64,000 bases of DNA from Anisodus tanguticus (GCA_034509755.1 CM067551.1:13140501-13204500); one strand, 5' to 3'. Shown: positions 23,003-34,342, numbered from the stretch's first letter. Program-made: numbers and translations. The notes: generated from the sequence alone by a model not told the origin.

Positions 23003-23680
23003 TGTTAAGAGTCCCACATCGGAAATGGAATGAGAACATTTACTCCTTATATGGACTTAGATAATTCTCACCCTACAAGCTAACTTTTGAGGTTGAGTTA
23101 AGCCTAAGATCCATTCTTTCATGGTATCAGAGTCAGACTCATTCCAATTAATTGTTTCCGATGTTGGCCCTCCCTCTTATTTTGTCCACGCTCCAGATGT
23201 CCAGCCCTGGGCGTGAGGCGGAGTGTTGAGTTCTCCCACATTGGTGGGATAAGTGGTCCTTGACCTCTTTATATGGTTTGGGCAATCTCCATTACCTTAC
23301 AAGCTAGTTTTTGGGGTTGAGTTGGGCCCAAGATCCATTCATTATATGTTATCAGAGTCAAACCCATTTCAATTCTATGTTCACCGATGTTGGGCCCCCA
23401 AATTATACTATTCACGCTCCAGTTAACTAGTTTTGGACGTGCGGGGTCCATTCTTTACATGATATTAGAGTCAGACTCATTCCAATTCTTTGTTCACTGA
23501 TGTTGGGCCCCCAAATTATATTGTCCACGCTCCAGTTAATGAGGTCTGGGCGTGCGGGTAGTGTTAAGAGTCCCAAATCGGAAATGGAATGAGAACATGG
23601 ACTCCTTATATGGACTTGGACAATTCTCACCCTACAACCTAGCTTTTGGGCTTTAGTTAGGCCCGAAATCCATTCTTTGA
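23003..23680 (+). mobile_element. TRIM array: LTR-internal units recombined in tandem
   Basis: LTRs of about 120 bp: 23003-23121 (TGTTAAGAGTCCCACATCGG), 23224-23346, a 15-20-bp LTR end at about 23443-23459, and 23562-23680. Each of the first three is followed directly by a primer-binding site pairing with initiator tRNA-Met (TGGTATCAGAGT at 23122; TGTTATCAGAGT at 23347; TGATATTAGAGT at 23460) and an internal domain of about 100 bp with GATGTTGGGCCCCC and CACGCTCCAG. No coding capacity. Flanking 5-mers (GTAGC, GAATC) match at 3 of 5. Confidence 0.85.
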
Positions 23681-23831
23681 GAATCCCCTTCCTTTACAAC
23701 ACATGAGATTTTCAATAAATTGAAGAAAGGAAATCAAGTTGATGGAGATCATTCAGTTGAACAGAATGTTAAAGCTAATGATCAGAGAGATACTCATGGA
23801 AATAAAAATTATCCGGATCATGTGGTAAACG

Positions 23832-24017
23832 TGTAAATATATTCCCTACCCATAATTAGAATATTTTCATATATTGTGTAAATATAATTATGGTAAGACT
23901 AGGATTCCTCTTTTGTATAGGCTTAGGATTCCTATTGTATAAGGGATGAATATTGTACTCTATATATACCTTGATATTAATGAAAGACTCCTCAAGGGAG
24001 ATTAATATCATCTTACA
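23832..24017 (+). repeat. Solo LTR of about 186 bp inside LINE ORF1
   Basis: It starts TGTAAATATATTCCC and ends CATCTTACA, with a TATA-like CTCTATATATACC near 23959-23971. Layout and length resemble the 150-160-bp LTRs at 57632 and 61651. LINE sequence resumes on both sides. No clear target duplication is visible. Confidence 0.65.
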
Positions 24018-24217
24018 CATGTCAACGATATCGAACCTAGAATTTATGGACGAAATGAAGAAGGTCATAAAGAAACAAATACTACAGTAAATCAGATGGT
24101 GGATAATATGCAAGTAGACAGGACATTGCCAGTGAATGAATTAACTTCTGGAAAATCAAAACAACGTATTGCTACGGATGAACCTGTCTTCGCGGATAGG
24201 GAAGCAAGAGAGCATTA
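24018..24217 (+). pseudogene. L1 ORF1, middle part
   Basis: Hydrophilic coding-like sequence between the solo LTR and the Copia element, ending in EPVFADREAREHY. This block has a second copy at about 30056-30100 (EEPVF ... GREAREL), so ORF1 contains an internal duplication. Confidence 0.6.
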
Positions 24218-24668
24218 TGTTAAACAAAGCAATATACATGTGATATACACTGAATATACATCAGTATATATCACATATATATTAGAAGACTGAAGCAGTC
24301 AGCTACAACCCAGTGAATAGAAGGCCCGGCAGCAGTGAAGCAAAGGCCCAACCCGGGCAGGTCACAGCAGCGGCCCCTCGCTGTTGGGTCTCTCACCCCA
24401 ACACGGGAGCAACCGGTGCAAAGCACCCATCACGGGATTGTTGCCTAGAAAACAGTGGAAAAATACTGTATATTAAGGAAAGTATATTGTGTGTATATTG
24501 TGGTATATTTATTACCATAATTAGTGTTATACACTTACCATAATTGTATAGTTAGAATTATGGTAGAATAAGGTTTTAGGAATAGATTAGGAATAGGATT
24601 CTCCTATGTTGTAACTTGTATATATATCTATTAAATCAATGAAAATAATCAAGGGGTTATTTCTTTCA
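24218..24668 (+). repeat. 5' LTR of Copia element D
   Basis: It starts TGTTAAACAAAG and ends TTTCTTTCA, followed at 24669 by the primer-binding site. Two hairpins are evident: 24241-24273 (arms TGATATACACTGA / TCAGTATATATCA) and 24288-24300 (GACTG AAG CAGTC). Confidence 0.92.
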
Positions 24669-24686
24669 TGGTATCAAGAGACTAGG
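24669..24686 (+). promoter_or_regulatory. tRNA-Met primer-binding site of Copia element D
   Basis: TGGTATCAAGAGACTAGG follows the LTR directly. The first 8 bases fit the complement of the 3' end of plant initiator tRNA-Met, the usual primer for plant Copia elements. Confidence 0.85.
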
Positions 24687-24901
24687 TCTAAACAAAAAAT
24701 TTCTTTTCTCAAAATTTTTGCCTCCTTGGCCGAGAACCCCCCCTCCCTCGGGTTTTCTCTCCAAATATCTCGTCTTCCGCTCTCAAAAACCTCTCTTAAA
24801 TTTATCCTCCTTCTTTGTTCTTTCAAATATGTCTAAGAACAATTTTTCACCCTGCCCTCACGGTTTCCAATATCAAGCTAAGTGTCCCTATTGTCCTTGA
24901 G

Positions 24902-25845
24902 ATGGAAAACGTTCAATATGCAACGTGGGCAGAGTTGTTTAAAATTCACGCTATATTGTATCAAGTTCTTCATCACATCATTCCTCCCGCTAGACCCCGT
25001 CCTGCGGAGGATCCTGAGCTATGGATTACACTTGATGCTACCGTTCTTCGGTGGATATACGCCACTATTTCAGTGGACCTTCTACAGACGATTATGGAGC
25101 CAAATACCAGGGCTATGGCTGCATGGAATAGATTGCGTGACATATTCCAAGACAACCAACATTCCCGTGTCGTCACACTCGAGTAGGAATTCTCTCTCGT
25201 TCGAATGGATGTATTTCCGAACGTTTCTGCATATTGCAAGAAACTAAAGGAATTGGCGGATCAACTCCGTAATGTTGGCGCACCGGTAACAAATAATCGT
25301 CTAGTTCTACAGTTGGTTGCCGGTCTTTCGGAGGCCTATAATGGTGTTGGCACTCTCCTTCGCCAAAGCAACCCTCTTCCCGACTTCCATCAAGCCCGCT
25401 CCATGCTTACGTTGGAAGAAGCCGATTTAGCTAAAAAGGCGGCTACCGGAGCAAGTCCAGTTGTCATGATGGCATCCTCTCCTAATCCTTCAGGTTTTGT
25501 TAATAATTCGGGCCAAAACCATAATAATGGTGGCGGCAAGAATAATCGCAAGAATAATAACAAAAACCGCGGGGGCAAACGCGGTGGTAATGGTGGAGGT
25601 TCCGGTAGTCGGCAAAACGTCGGTGGGTCCCATCCAATGAACAAGGCCCACCACCCCCACGGGCCCAAAGCAGTGGGGCCCATGGCAAGAGAGCAATGGA
25701 GCGATGGCAAGGACCGTGGGCCGGCCCCCATACCGGCGAAAGCGAGCGGGGAATTCCAATGGCGGCCGGTGGGGCGGCCAACGGTCCGAGCACAATACCC
25801 GGCGGTGGCGGCCCACCGCCAGCGGCCCAAGAAGCGGCGGTGGTA
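24902..25845 (+). pseudogene. Copia gag of element D, one in-frame stop
   Basis: The start is taken at MENVQYATWAELF. The capsid-type region (WNRLRDIFQDNQHSR) is followed by a single in-frame TAG at 25183-25185 within LE*EFS, after which the same frame continues (YCKKLKELADQLRNVG, LVAGLSEAY, LLRQSNPLPDF) to 25845. The C-terminal part is Asn/Gly/Lys-rich (GGKNNRKNNNKNRGGKRGG) and has no CCHC knuckle; it probably binds RNA through its basic residues. The DNA here is GC-rich compared with its surroundings. Confidence 0.85.
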
Positions 25846-25959
25846 GCGATTACGGGCCGGGTCCAAGACGGCCAGAATTCATGGGCCCCGACCTCCGCAA
25901 TCCCATCATGCAGCAGGCCCTACTCAGACCGATATCGAGGCCGCGATGCACACGTTGGG

Positions 25960-28900
25960 ATTGACTCAACCGGACCAAAATTGGTACATGGACACCGGGG
26001 CCACTACTCACATGACTTCCGACTCGTGTACTCTCTCATCTTATTCCAATTTGAGCACCCCTCGGGGATAATTATTGGTAATGGCAGTTCTATTCCAATT
26101 CTAGGGTATGGTCAGAAAATGTTGTCTCCCTCCAATCCACCACTCCTCTTGAAAAATACTTTACATGCTCCTAAATTGATTAAAAATTTAGTGTCTGTCC
26201 GAAAGTTCACAAATGACAATTCTGTTTCTGTTGAATTTGATCCTTTCGGTTTCTCTGTGAATGATTTCAAGATGGGGAGTCATCTCATGAGGTGTGATAG
26301 TAGGGGGGGATCTATATCCTATCATGCCCGGTTTCAGTCCATCGAGTCCAGCCTTGTCATCAGCTTTTGCACCCATCTCTCCTTCCATGTGGCATGCTCG
26401 TCTGGGTCATCCGGGCTCTTATATTTTATCAGTTTTAGATAAAAATAGATTCATTTCTTGTAAGGGTACGAGTCGTATTCCAATTTGTCAGTCTTGTTCA
26501 TTAGGAAAAATTGTTAAGTTGCCATTTGTAGACTCCAATTCTCATACTTCTATGCCATTTGACATTATTCATAGCGACTTATGGACATCTCCTGTTCTTA
26601 GTTCAATGGGTCATCGATATTATGTTCTCTTTTTAGATGATTATTCTAGATTTTTGTGGACGTTTCCAATTGCGAATAAATCACAAGTGTTTTCCGTCTT
26701 CATAAAATTTAGAGCGTTCATTCGTACTCAATTCGAAAGAGAAATAAAAAATATTCAATGTGATAATGGAAAAGAGTATGACAATAGGGAGTTTCGAGAA
26801 TTTTGTGCTATTCATGGGATAAATTTTCGGTTTTCATGTCCTCATACATCTTCACAAAATGGGAAAGCCGAACGCAAAATTCGTTCCATAAATAACATTG
26901 TCCGAACTCTCCTAATCCATGCCTCCATACCTCTGTATTTTTGGCATCATGCTCTACAAATGGCCACTTACCTTCTTAACATAATTCCGTCTAAAGGTCT
27001 GACATAGTCTTCCCCTCTCAAAATCTTATATAATAAGAACCCTTCTTATTCTCACCTTCGGATTTTTGGTTGCTTGTGTTATCCACTATTCCCATCCACA
27101 ACAATTAACAAACTTCGTGCTCGGTCTACCCCGTGTGTGTTTTTGGGTTATCCGTCAAATCATCGTGGTTATAAGTGTTTTGATTTATCCTCCAAGAAAA
27201 TCATAATCAATCGCCATGTCATTTTTGATGAAACTCAATTCCCGTTTACGAAAGTTCATACTCCCGAACCTAAGTCGTATAATTTTTTGGATGACCAAAT
27301 ATCCCCGTATATTATTCGGAATTTTTCGGACAACTCCCGTACCCAAAATTCCCCGGCGGGCCCACCGCCCGCCGGCCCCACAAGATAACGTCACTCCCTA
27401 CTCGCTCCAGCCACCGGAACAGTTCCGGTTATTGGGCCATCCAGCCCAATTCTGGCCGGTCCAGAAACCGAACCCACTGTACCGATTTGGGCCAGCAGAC
27501 CCACTACCTGCTGGCCACTCCATCCCGAGCCCAGAAAATTCCCAAAATTCCCTCAATTCTTCCTCGAGTCATAGACCGGTCACTCGTAGTCAGCGGGGTA
27601 TTTTTACACCTAAAAGACATTTTAATTTACATTCGGATGTCTCGAAATCCCCCTTGCCCCGCAATCCTGTGTCCGCATTAAATGACCCTAATTGGAAAAT
27701 TGCTATGACTGATGAATATAATGCTCTTATTGATAATAAGACATGGGAGTTGGTGCCCCGTCCATATGGTATTAATATTATCAGGTCTATGTGGATATTT
27801 GCTCATAAGGAAAATTCAGATGGGTCCTTTGCTCGGCATAAGGCGCGACTTGTTGGTGATGGTAAGACTCAGCAAGTTGGTATTGATTGTGGTGAGACGT
27901 TTAGTCCGGTGGTCAAACCGACTACCATTCGCACTGTACTTAGCTTGGCTCTTTCAAAGACTTGGTCGATTCATCAGTTAGATGTCAAGAATGCTTTTCT
28001 ACATGGAGATCTCAAGGAAACAGTCTATATGCATCAGCCGTTGGGTTTCAGGGATCCCAACCGCCCTCATCATGTCTGTTTGTTGAAGAAGTCATTATAT
28101 GGGCTTAAGCAGTCTCCACGTGCCTGGTATACACGATTTGCTGATTTTGTTTCGACTATTGGGTTCACTCACAGCGCAGTCGATAATTCTTTGTTCATCT
28201 ACCGCCGTGGTTCGTCATTGGCCTATATTTTGTTATATGTGGATGATATCATCTTGACTGCCTCCTCCGATGCTTTGCGTCAGTCTATCATGGCCATGCT
28301 CAGTTCTGAATTTGCTATGAAGGACTTAGGGCCGTTGAGTTATTTTTTTGGGATTGCCGTCAAACGTCATTCGGTGGCTTGTTTCTGTCTCAACGGAAGT
28401 ATGCTGCTGAGATCATAGAGAAGGCTGGGATGTCATCCTGTAAGTCCACTTCCACACCGGTTGATGCAAACCCAAAGCTGAGTGCCGCAGCAGGTGCTCC
28501 ATACGAGGACCCGACCCGCTATCGCAGTCTTGCAGGGGCCCTCCAGTATCTTACCTTTACCAGACCGGATATTACATATGCGGTTCAAAGAGTGTGTTTA
28601 TTCATGCATGATCCCAGAGTTGAGCACATGAATGCAATAAAACGCATCATTCGGTATATTCAGGGAACACTCGACTATGGGTTGCACTTGTATCCTTCCT
28701 CTACATCCACACTTGTCTCTTACACGGATGCTGATTGGGGTGGTTGTCCTGACACCAGACGATCGACTTCTGGCTACTGTATGTTCCTTGGCAACAACTT
28801 GGTCTCGTGGTCGGCAAGACGTCAAGCAACTCTATCACGCTCCAGTGCAGAGGCAGAATATCGAGGGGTAGCGAATGTGGTCTCCGAGTCGTGTTGGCTA

Positions 28901-29140
28901 CGTAATTTGCTTTTAGAGCTTCATTGTCCCATTCAGAAGGCAACCTTGGTGTATTGCGATAACATTAGTGCCATCTACCTTTCAGGTAACCCATTTCAAC
29001 ACCAGCGCACCAAGCATATCGAAATGGACATTCACTTTGTCCGTGAAAAGGTTGCAAAGGGACAAGTTCGCGTATGCCATGTCCCGTCTCGTTATCAAAT
29101 TGCGACATCTTTACAAAGGGTCTACCGGCGGTTCTCTTGA
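25960..29140 (+). pseudogene. Copia pol of element D: protease, integrase, reverse transcriptase, RNase H
   Basis: Protease: DTGATTHMT near 25990-26016. A frameshift near 26303-26310 (G run) moves into the frame of 26294-27007, which carries the pre-integrase zinc finger (WHARLGH, CQSCSLGK), the integrase core (IHSDLW, FLDDYSRF, CDNGKEYD) and a stop at 27005-27007. Integrase C-terminus (GCLCYPLF, FLGYPSNHRGY) is at 27060-27250. The reverse transcriptase frame (27216-28418) has QLDVKNAFLHGDL, LYGLKQSPRAW and an intact LLYVDDIIL. A frameshift near 28375 leads to RNase H (28379-29140: YTDADWGGCPD, SSAEAEYRGVA, YCDNISAIYL), which loses its frame near the C-terminus. Confidence 0.9.
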
Positions 29141-29194
29141 AGATTTTAGGGACAGCCTCGGCGTTCGAAAACCGCCCGCTATGATCGCGGGGTG

Positions 29195-29654
29195 TGTTAA
29201 ACAAAGCAATATACATGTGATATACACCGAATATACATCGGTATATATCACATATATATTAGAAGATCGAAGCGATCGCAACATGTACCGAAGTGAATAG
29301 AAGGCCCGGCAAGCGGTGCAAAGAAGTGAAGCAAAGGCCCAGTGGGCCGGTGCGTAGCCCCCGCTTGTTGGGTCTCTCACCCAACACGGAGCAACCAAGG
29401 CAAGAAATTTCCCATCACGGGATTGTTGCCTAGAAAACAGTGGGAAAATATTGTATATTAAGGAAAGTATATTGTGTGTATATTGTAGTATATTTATTAC
29501 CATAATTAGTGTTATACACTTACCATAATTGTATAGTTAGAATTATGGTAGAATAAGGTTTTAGGAATTGATTAGGAATAGGATTCTCCTATGTTGTAAC
29601 TTGTATATATATCTATTAAATCAATGAAAATAATCAAGGGGATTATTTCTTTCA
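29195..29654 (+). repeat. 3' LTR of Copia element D
   Basis: 460 bp, TGTTAAACAAAG ... TTTCTTTCA, preceded by a G-rich polypurine-like tract (GCGGGGTG). It differs from the 5' LTR mainly between 29225 and 29330, where both hairpins have paired base changes, and by short indels. Confidence 0.92.
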
Positions 29655-29657
29655 CAT

Positions 29658-29883
29658 TACTTCCTCCGTCTCAATTTATACGAGGTAGTTTGACTGGGCA
29701 CGAAATTTAAAAAATAAAGGAAGACTTTGAATTTTGTGGTCCAAAACAAGCAAAATATATCTTTGATTATATAATATCTCGTTAAGTGTAAAATGTAAAT
29801 TTTAAAGTTAAATTATTGCCACATAAGGAAATGTGTCATTCTTTTTTTGAATGTGTGTCATATAAATTGAGACAGATGAAATA
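29658..29883. mobile_element. Stowaway-like MITE inside the L1 LINE
   Basis: Ends TACTTCCTCCGTCTCAATTTATA and, inverted, TATAAATTGAGACAGATGAAATA flank about 180 bp of AT-rich DNA without an ORF, with TA at both edges as expected for Tc1/mariner-type MITEs. Its left edge overlaps the CATTA duplication of Copia element D. Confidence 0.75.
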
Positions 29884-30268
29884 TTTATCATCGAAGATAG
29901 GCCTGGGTGACACCTTTGATCAAGACGTCGATAATTATAACAAAAAAAATGCATCAGATTCTCGACAGGTGAATATACTTGCTGCTGTACCAATGGAGAA
30001 AAATAAGGCATTGAATGCGAAAAATGCATCACAACAGCAGCTCGACGAGAGGGAGGAACCCGTCTTCGATGATACATTATCAGGACGGGAAGCACGAGAG
30101 TTGTATATATTATCAAAGATGGACTTTGGGGATACCATTAAAGAAGGAGAATTTGAAAAATATTTTGAGAAGATGGAAGCTAAATCTCGGCAAGCTGAGC
30201 ATGTTGAATCCTCTAAGATGAAGCAGAACGTTTTAAATGGGGAAAAATTGTTCCAGCAGGTATGTTCT
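29884..30268 (+). pseudogene. L1 ORF1, repeat-containing part
   Basis: Open, hydrophilic, Lys/Glu-rich sequence ending in EFEKYFEKMEAKS and QQ. It contains a second copy of a block that begins upstream of the Copia element: LSSKIGLGDTFDQ here against ILSKMDFGDTIKE, each preceded by a REARE-type motif. It is interrupted by the solo LTR at 30269. Confidence 0.6.
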
Positions 30269-31851
30269 TGTAGGTTTTCGTTAGGTTCGTGTATGCAGCG
30301 GAATTTGAAATTTTGTGTTTCAAACCCAACAAGCGACGAACTGTAGAATGATTATGTAGTAATATAAAACATGTCAATACATAACATGTCTATAACCGTA
30401 ATACTTTGATAGAATACTTATGGTTTGGAAACTCTGGAGTCTTTTAGTAATTTTCGAGGGTGTGCACACAATTTATCCTCGACAACAAAGTCCAAGAACT
30501 CCGATGTATACCTCCTTCGAGCAGCTAGAAAATTCGGCAGAGATTCAAGAAAAAGTTTTATTCTAGGTCTCTAAGACTTAAAATAATATATGAATAATGT
30601 GTCTAATAAGGAATGAGGATGTGCTATATATATAGGTGAAATTATGGCAAAATTCAGATTTTTGGGTTGGGTTCAAAGTCTGGCCCAAAACGAATTCAGC
30701 AGGCCTATCTGATTTGGTCTGCTTCCCAATTAGCGTCGCGGCTCCTCGCCCTTTTCACAAAATATTTTCAGCACATTTTAATTAAATCCAAAATCCAATC
30801 TTGACTTAATTAAATAATTTCCATCAAATAGAAATTATCTCATAGTTATTATTAATTTAAATATCTCGATTTCAAATCGAATATTTAACACTTTCTCAAT
30901 ACACCCTTAGATCGAAGAAACAATTGACATAGTGTTACCCTACAGGTCTTCACATATCGACACTAATCATATTAGGGTCTACACGGAACTCCTAGACGAC
31001 GCCGTAAGACGAACTCAATATGTGAAGTATATTTACACGAATCAACAAACTGAACCTCTATGTGGAAAGATAAAATCCTTCCATTCTCGATGCACTCGAT
31101 CAAGCTTGGATTTGCCAAGTGTCTATCCAAATGGTTTGATCATTATATCTCATCTATAATGGTTGACAACAAGACCATATTCTAGATATGTCTATTGTGT
31201 TGGCCAATGACTTAGTCAACCCAATATCACTGAGAAGCTGAGTGTTCTCTCGAATATACACTCGAGGAATGAATCCTAATTTTGTCTCAACTACCACCTT
31301 TAATCCACATCGTAATGTACCCAATACAAGCCGTATCTCAACCTATAAGGCATTTGAGCTTAGGACAGGATCAAAGTATATTACTCTGTAGACAAGGTGT
31401 GTATTGACCTCAAGTCTAAGGACTTCTATCTCCCACACGCTGAACATACTTTAGACATGTATAACAAATAGTATATCAGCAGGGTATACCAATACTTCCA
31501 AAGTATCCATGTGTCCATCATGAGTAGCCATTACTCGTAGCAGGTGATACATGCTACATTCTCTAAGGATGTGATGCAGACCACATGTCGACTTATCACA
31601 TATCATCGATATCTCATTCTCGATGATCATTAGTCGATGCTATTTTAAGAGTTATATTATGATATTAACATCTTACACTATTATAATAATGTAACCTCTA
31701 AGGATGCATATTATAGAATATTACAAACAATTAACTAATAATTCAATAATTGCAAATGCCAAAATATTAATCTCCATTAATAATAATATGAACGTGTATA
31801 AAGTACATTTGTCCTAATATAGATTGTCTATAGGACATACATATACTTTCA
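30269..31851 (-). repeat. Solo LTR, copy 1, with target duplication GTTCT
   Basis: 1583 bp, TG...CA, flanked by GTTCT at 30264-30268 and 31852-31856. It is highly similar over most of its length to 38981-40482. TATA box on the minus strand is the complement of CTATATATATAG (30624-30635), which suggests minus-strand orientation. No internal region or second LTR remains, so it arose by LTR-LTR recombination. Confidence 0.9.
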
Positions 31852-31856
31852 GTTCT

Positions 31857-32213
31857 GTCTCGAGTCGAATTGGTGATAAAATACCTTCCGAAACAATGTT
31901 AAAAGAGGTAGAAATTGTCGGTGTGCTAGACACTAAGAACTAGAAGCTTATTAATACTAAAGTAGAAGGAAAACAGAAGAACTGGAAACGTTTGGCTAGA
32001 TCTAACGTAGCTACGGAAGGTACTAGGAAAAATAAGAAAATATTTGGACTTGATGATAATTTGGTGGATGTTGAGGTTACTGATTTTTGTAGTCCAAATA
32101 TCGGGGATAAACGGAAAAACGATAAGGGTCAGATTAATGAATTAGAAGTTAATAAACAGAAAAATGTGGTGGATCGGGAGGCCAACCCAAAATGGCTTCC
32201 CTCCTCTCGATGA
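31857..32213 (+). pseudogene. L1 ORF1, C-terminal part
   Basis: Coding-like sequence resumes after the solo LTR; the open part (31992-32213) is charged (KRKNDKGQINELEVNKQKN). Its stop TGA (32211-32213) overlaps the proposed ORF2 start ATG (32210-32212) as ATGA. A stop at 31938-31940 breaks it upstream. Confidence 0.65.
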
Positions 32214-32970
32214 AGTTGTTGGTGTGGAATTATCGAGGGTTGGGGAGGTTCCTTGACAGTTCCCTTTCTGAAGGAGACAATGCATCTCCACTCCCCGAGT
32301 ATGATATTTTTAAGTGAAACAAAGAATCGTGAAAGAATGGTGTTGAGTGTCCAGAAACAACTAAATATGACGCAATCTATAATTGTGGATCCAGTGAGAT
32401 TAGCTTGAGGATTATGCTTATTTTGGAACGACGATGTTTAGGTATGTCAATCTCATTCTTCCTCCTTTTACATTGAAACTTTTATACAAGATATGGCATC
32501 AGATTGTAAATATTGGTGTGTATTTGTTTATTTAAGTACTGACAAAGCTACTCGTAGAACTCAATTGAACGAGCTTATTGTTAAATCGAGTAGTTGGGGC
32601 TCACATTGGGTAATGGCCGGAGATTCTAATGATATAATTGGTAACTCTGAAAAATCAGGAGGTAGGATTAGAGAAATAACTTCGTTTAAGGACTTTAAGA
32701 TTTTTTTATGGGATATAGGAGCTATATATCTAGGCTTTAATGACAAACCGTGGACTTGGTGGCGTTTTAGAGAAAACGATGGTATTATTCAAGAAAGATT
32801 AGATAGAGCCATAAGCTCCTCGGGATGGAGACTAGAATTTAATGATGTGAATATCCTTCATGTAGATACGGAGCCTTCAGACTATTCTGTTTTAATTATG
32901 AATACGGAAGCTAATGCTCTAAAAAAGAAGAAGCGGTTTTATTTTGACAAAAGATGGAGTGATAAGAAGT
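32210..32970 (+). pseudogene. L1 ORF2 endonuclease domain, frameshifted
   Basis: It begins MKLLVWNYRGLG, the N-terminal signature of the APE-type endonuclease of plant L1 elements. A frameshift follows near 32255; FLSETKN is readable near 32308-32330 in the new frame. The later part (32493-32970) has MAGDSNDIIG (the GDFND-type motif, Phe replaced by Ser) and PWTWWRF, ERLDRA. The domain would nick target DNA; this copy cannot encode it intact. Confidence 0.82.
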
Positions 32971-33229
32971 GAACGTGATTATAGCTAGATCGTGGAATTG
33001 AGATGTGGGAGGCTTCGAGCAATCTAGAGTGAGTTTTAAGTTAAAAAAGTGTCGATCATCCTTGCTAGCTTAGCTTATAGGGGAAAGGAAAATCCTAAGA
33101 AGAAGATTCAAGGTATTAAGGATAGGATTGTGGAACTTAAGATGGATACTAGGAATTTTGATATTTCTAAGTTGAAATTGCTTAGAAAAGAGCTAGGAAA
33201 TGCTTATAAGGATGTAGAAGCCTATTGGA

Positions 33230-34342
33230 AATAAAAGTCTAGAGCTTTATGGCTAAAGGAGGGGGATAAAAATACTTCTTTTTTCATATGAAATCCATTC
33301 AGAGGCGTAAGTGTAATAACATTAAAGGATTTCAATTAGATGATGTTCATTGGGTCTCCGAGCGGAGCAATATTGTGAAGGAAGTAGAACGTTTCTATAA
33401 TCAGCTATTCACTACTTCTAGGCCTACTACTTTTGATTCCATCCTAAATTTAGTTTCAACCATAATTGATTACTTCATTAATGATGGGCTTATGAGAGAT
33501 GTCTCGAATGATGAAATTATGAGGGTTGTTTTTTATATACATCCCCTTAAATCTCCCGGAGTAGATGGTATGACTCCTTTCTTCTTTCAAAAGTACTGGA
33601 ATATTTTGTCGAGCGATATTTGTGAAGTTGTTAGAAGTTTCTTTCATTTAGACTATTTGCTTCCTTTTCGGAATAATACTCTAATTACGTTGATCCCCAA
33701 AGTGAAAAATTCTAGTGGTATTAGTCAATTTAGACCCATAAATTTGTGCTCTACGGTTTACAAGATTATTGCTAAAATAATCGCGGCTAGACTTAAAACA
33801 CATCTTCCTAGGATTCTTTCACCTAATCAATCTGCTTTTATCGAAAAAGATAAATAGTGGATAATGTTGTTCTAACTCATGAATTTATTCATCTTCTAAC
33901 AAATAAAAGAAGAGGAAAGAAAACATTTATGACTTTGAAATTAGATATGGCCAAAGGATATGATTGTGTTGAATGGATGTACGTTCAACAATTACTTCTC
34001 AAAATGGATTTCCACGATAATTTTGTTAATTGGATTAAGCAATGTACTACCATTTCTACTTACATGTTTAACATTAATGGGAAAATTGCGGGTGATGTGA
34101 AACCTACTAGAGGTTTAAAGCAAGGGCATCCTCTATCTTCATATTTATTCTTAATACGTGCAGAAGGCCTTTCTAAACTTCTCAATCAAGCGGAAAGACA
34201 AGGAGACCTACAAGGCTTAAGTTCGGTAAGGGGTGGTCCTACTATTAATCTTTTCTTTGCGGATAATTCCTTTATCTTTTATTCAACTAATATTCAAAAT
34301 GCTGCTAAAGTAGCGAAAATTCTTAAAACTTACGAAGCTATG
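33230..34342 (+). pseudogene. L1 ORF2 reverse transcriptase, first part
   Basis: Text typical of L1 reverse transcriptase: KSPGVDGM, LITLIPKV, QFRPINLCSTVYKI, then a stop at 33855-33857 and continuation with TLKLDMAKGYDCVEW (motif A), RGLKQGHPLSSYLF and FFADNSFIF (motif C). In motif C the second catalytic Asp of FADD is Asn, which should abolish activity. The domain is then cut by the 385-bp insert. Confidence 0.85.

Larger units (their letters stand above)
24218..29654 (+). mobile_element. Copia element D (Ale/Retrofit-like), complete structure
   Basis: Both LTRs are present (451 and 460 bp) and flanked by the 5-bp duplication CATTA (24213-24217 and 29655-29659). A primer-binding site TGGTATCAAGAG follows the 5' LTR. 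The gag-pol order is gag, protease, integrase, reverse transcriptase, RNase H. Damage is limited to one gag stop, a few pol frameshifts and one integrase stop, making it the best-preserved element here. The gag has no zinc knuckle and the RNase H region resembles the Ale/Retrofit lineage; the lineage call is inference. Confidence 0.92.

Noticed and set aside
23003..23121. Cassandra-type TRIM with 5S rRNA sequence
   Set aside because: The LTRs contain the CCCACATCGG start but none of the 5S rRNA internal promoter sequence, so Cassandra is not supported.
25390..25866. Long minus-strand ORFs opposite the Gly/Asn-rich gag tail
   Set aside because: They are a by-product of GC-rich repeats in the plus-strand gag tail; composition is Pro/Leu/Arg-rich without any domain.
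33049..33234. Short plus-strand ORF as a separate gene
   Set aside because: Its text (LKLLRKELGNAYKD) fits the region between endonuclease and reverse transcriptase of L1 ORF2, in line with its neighbours.
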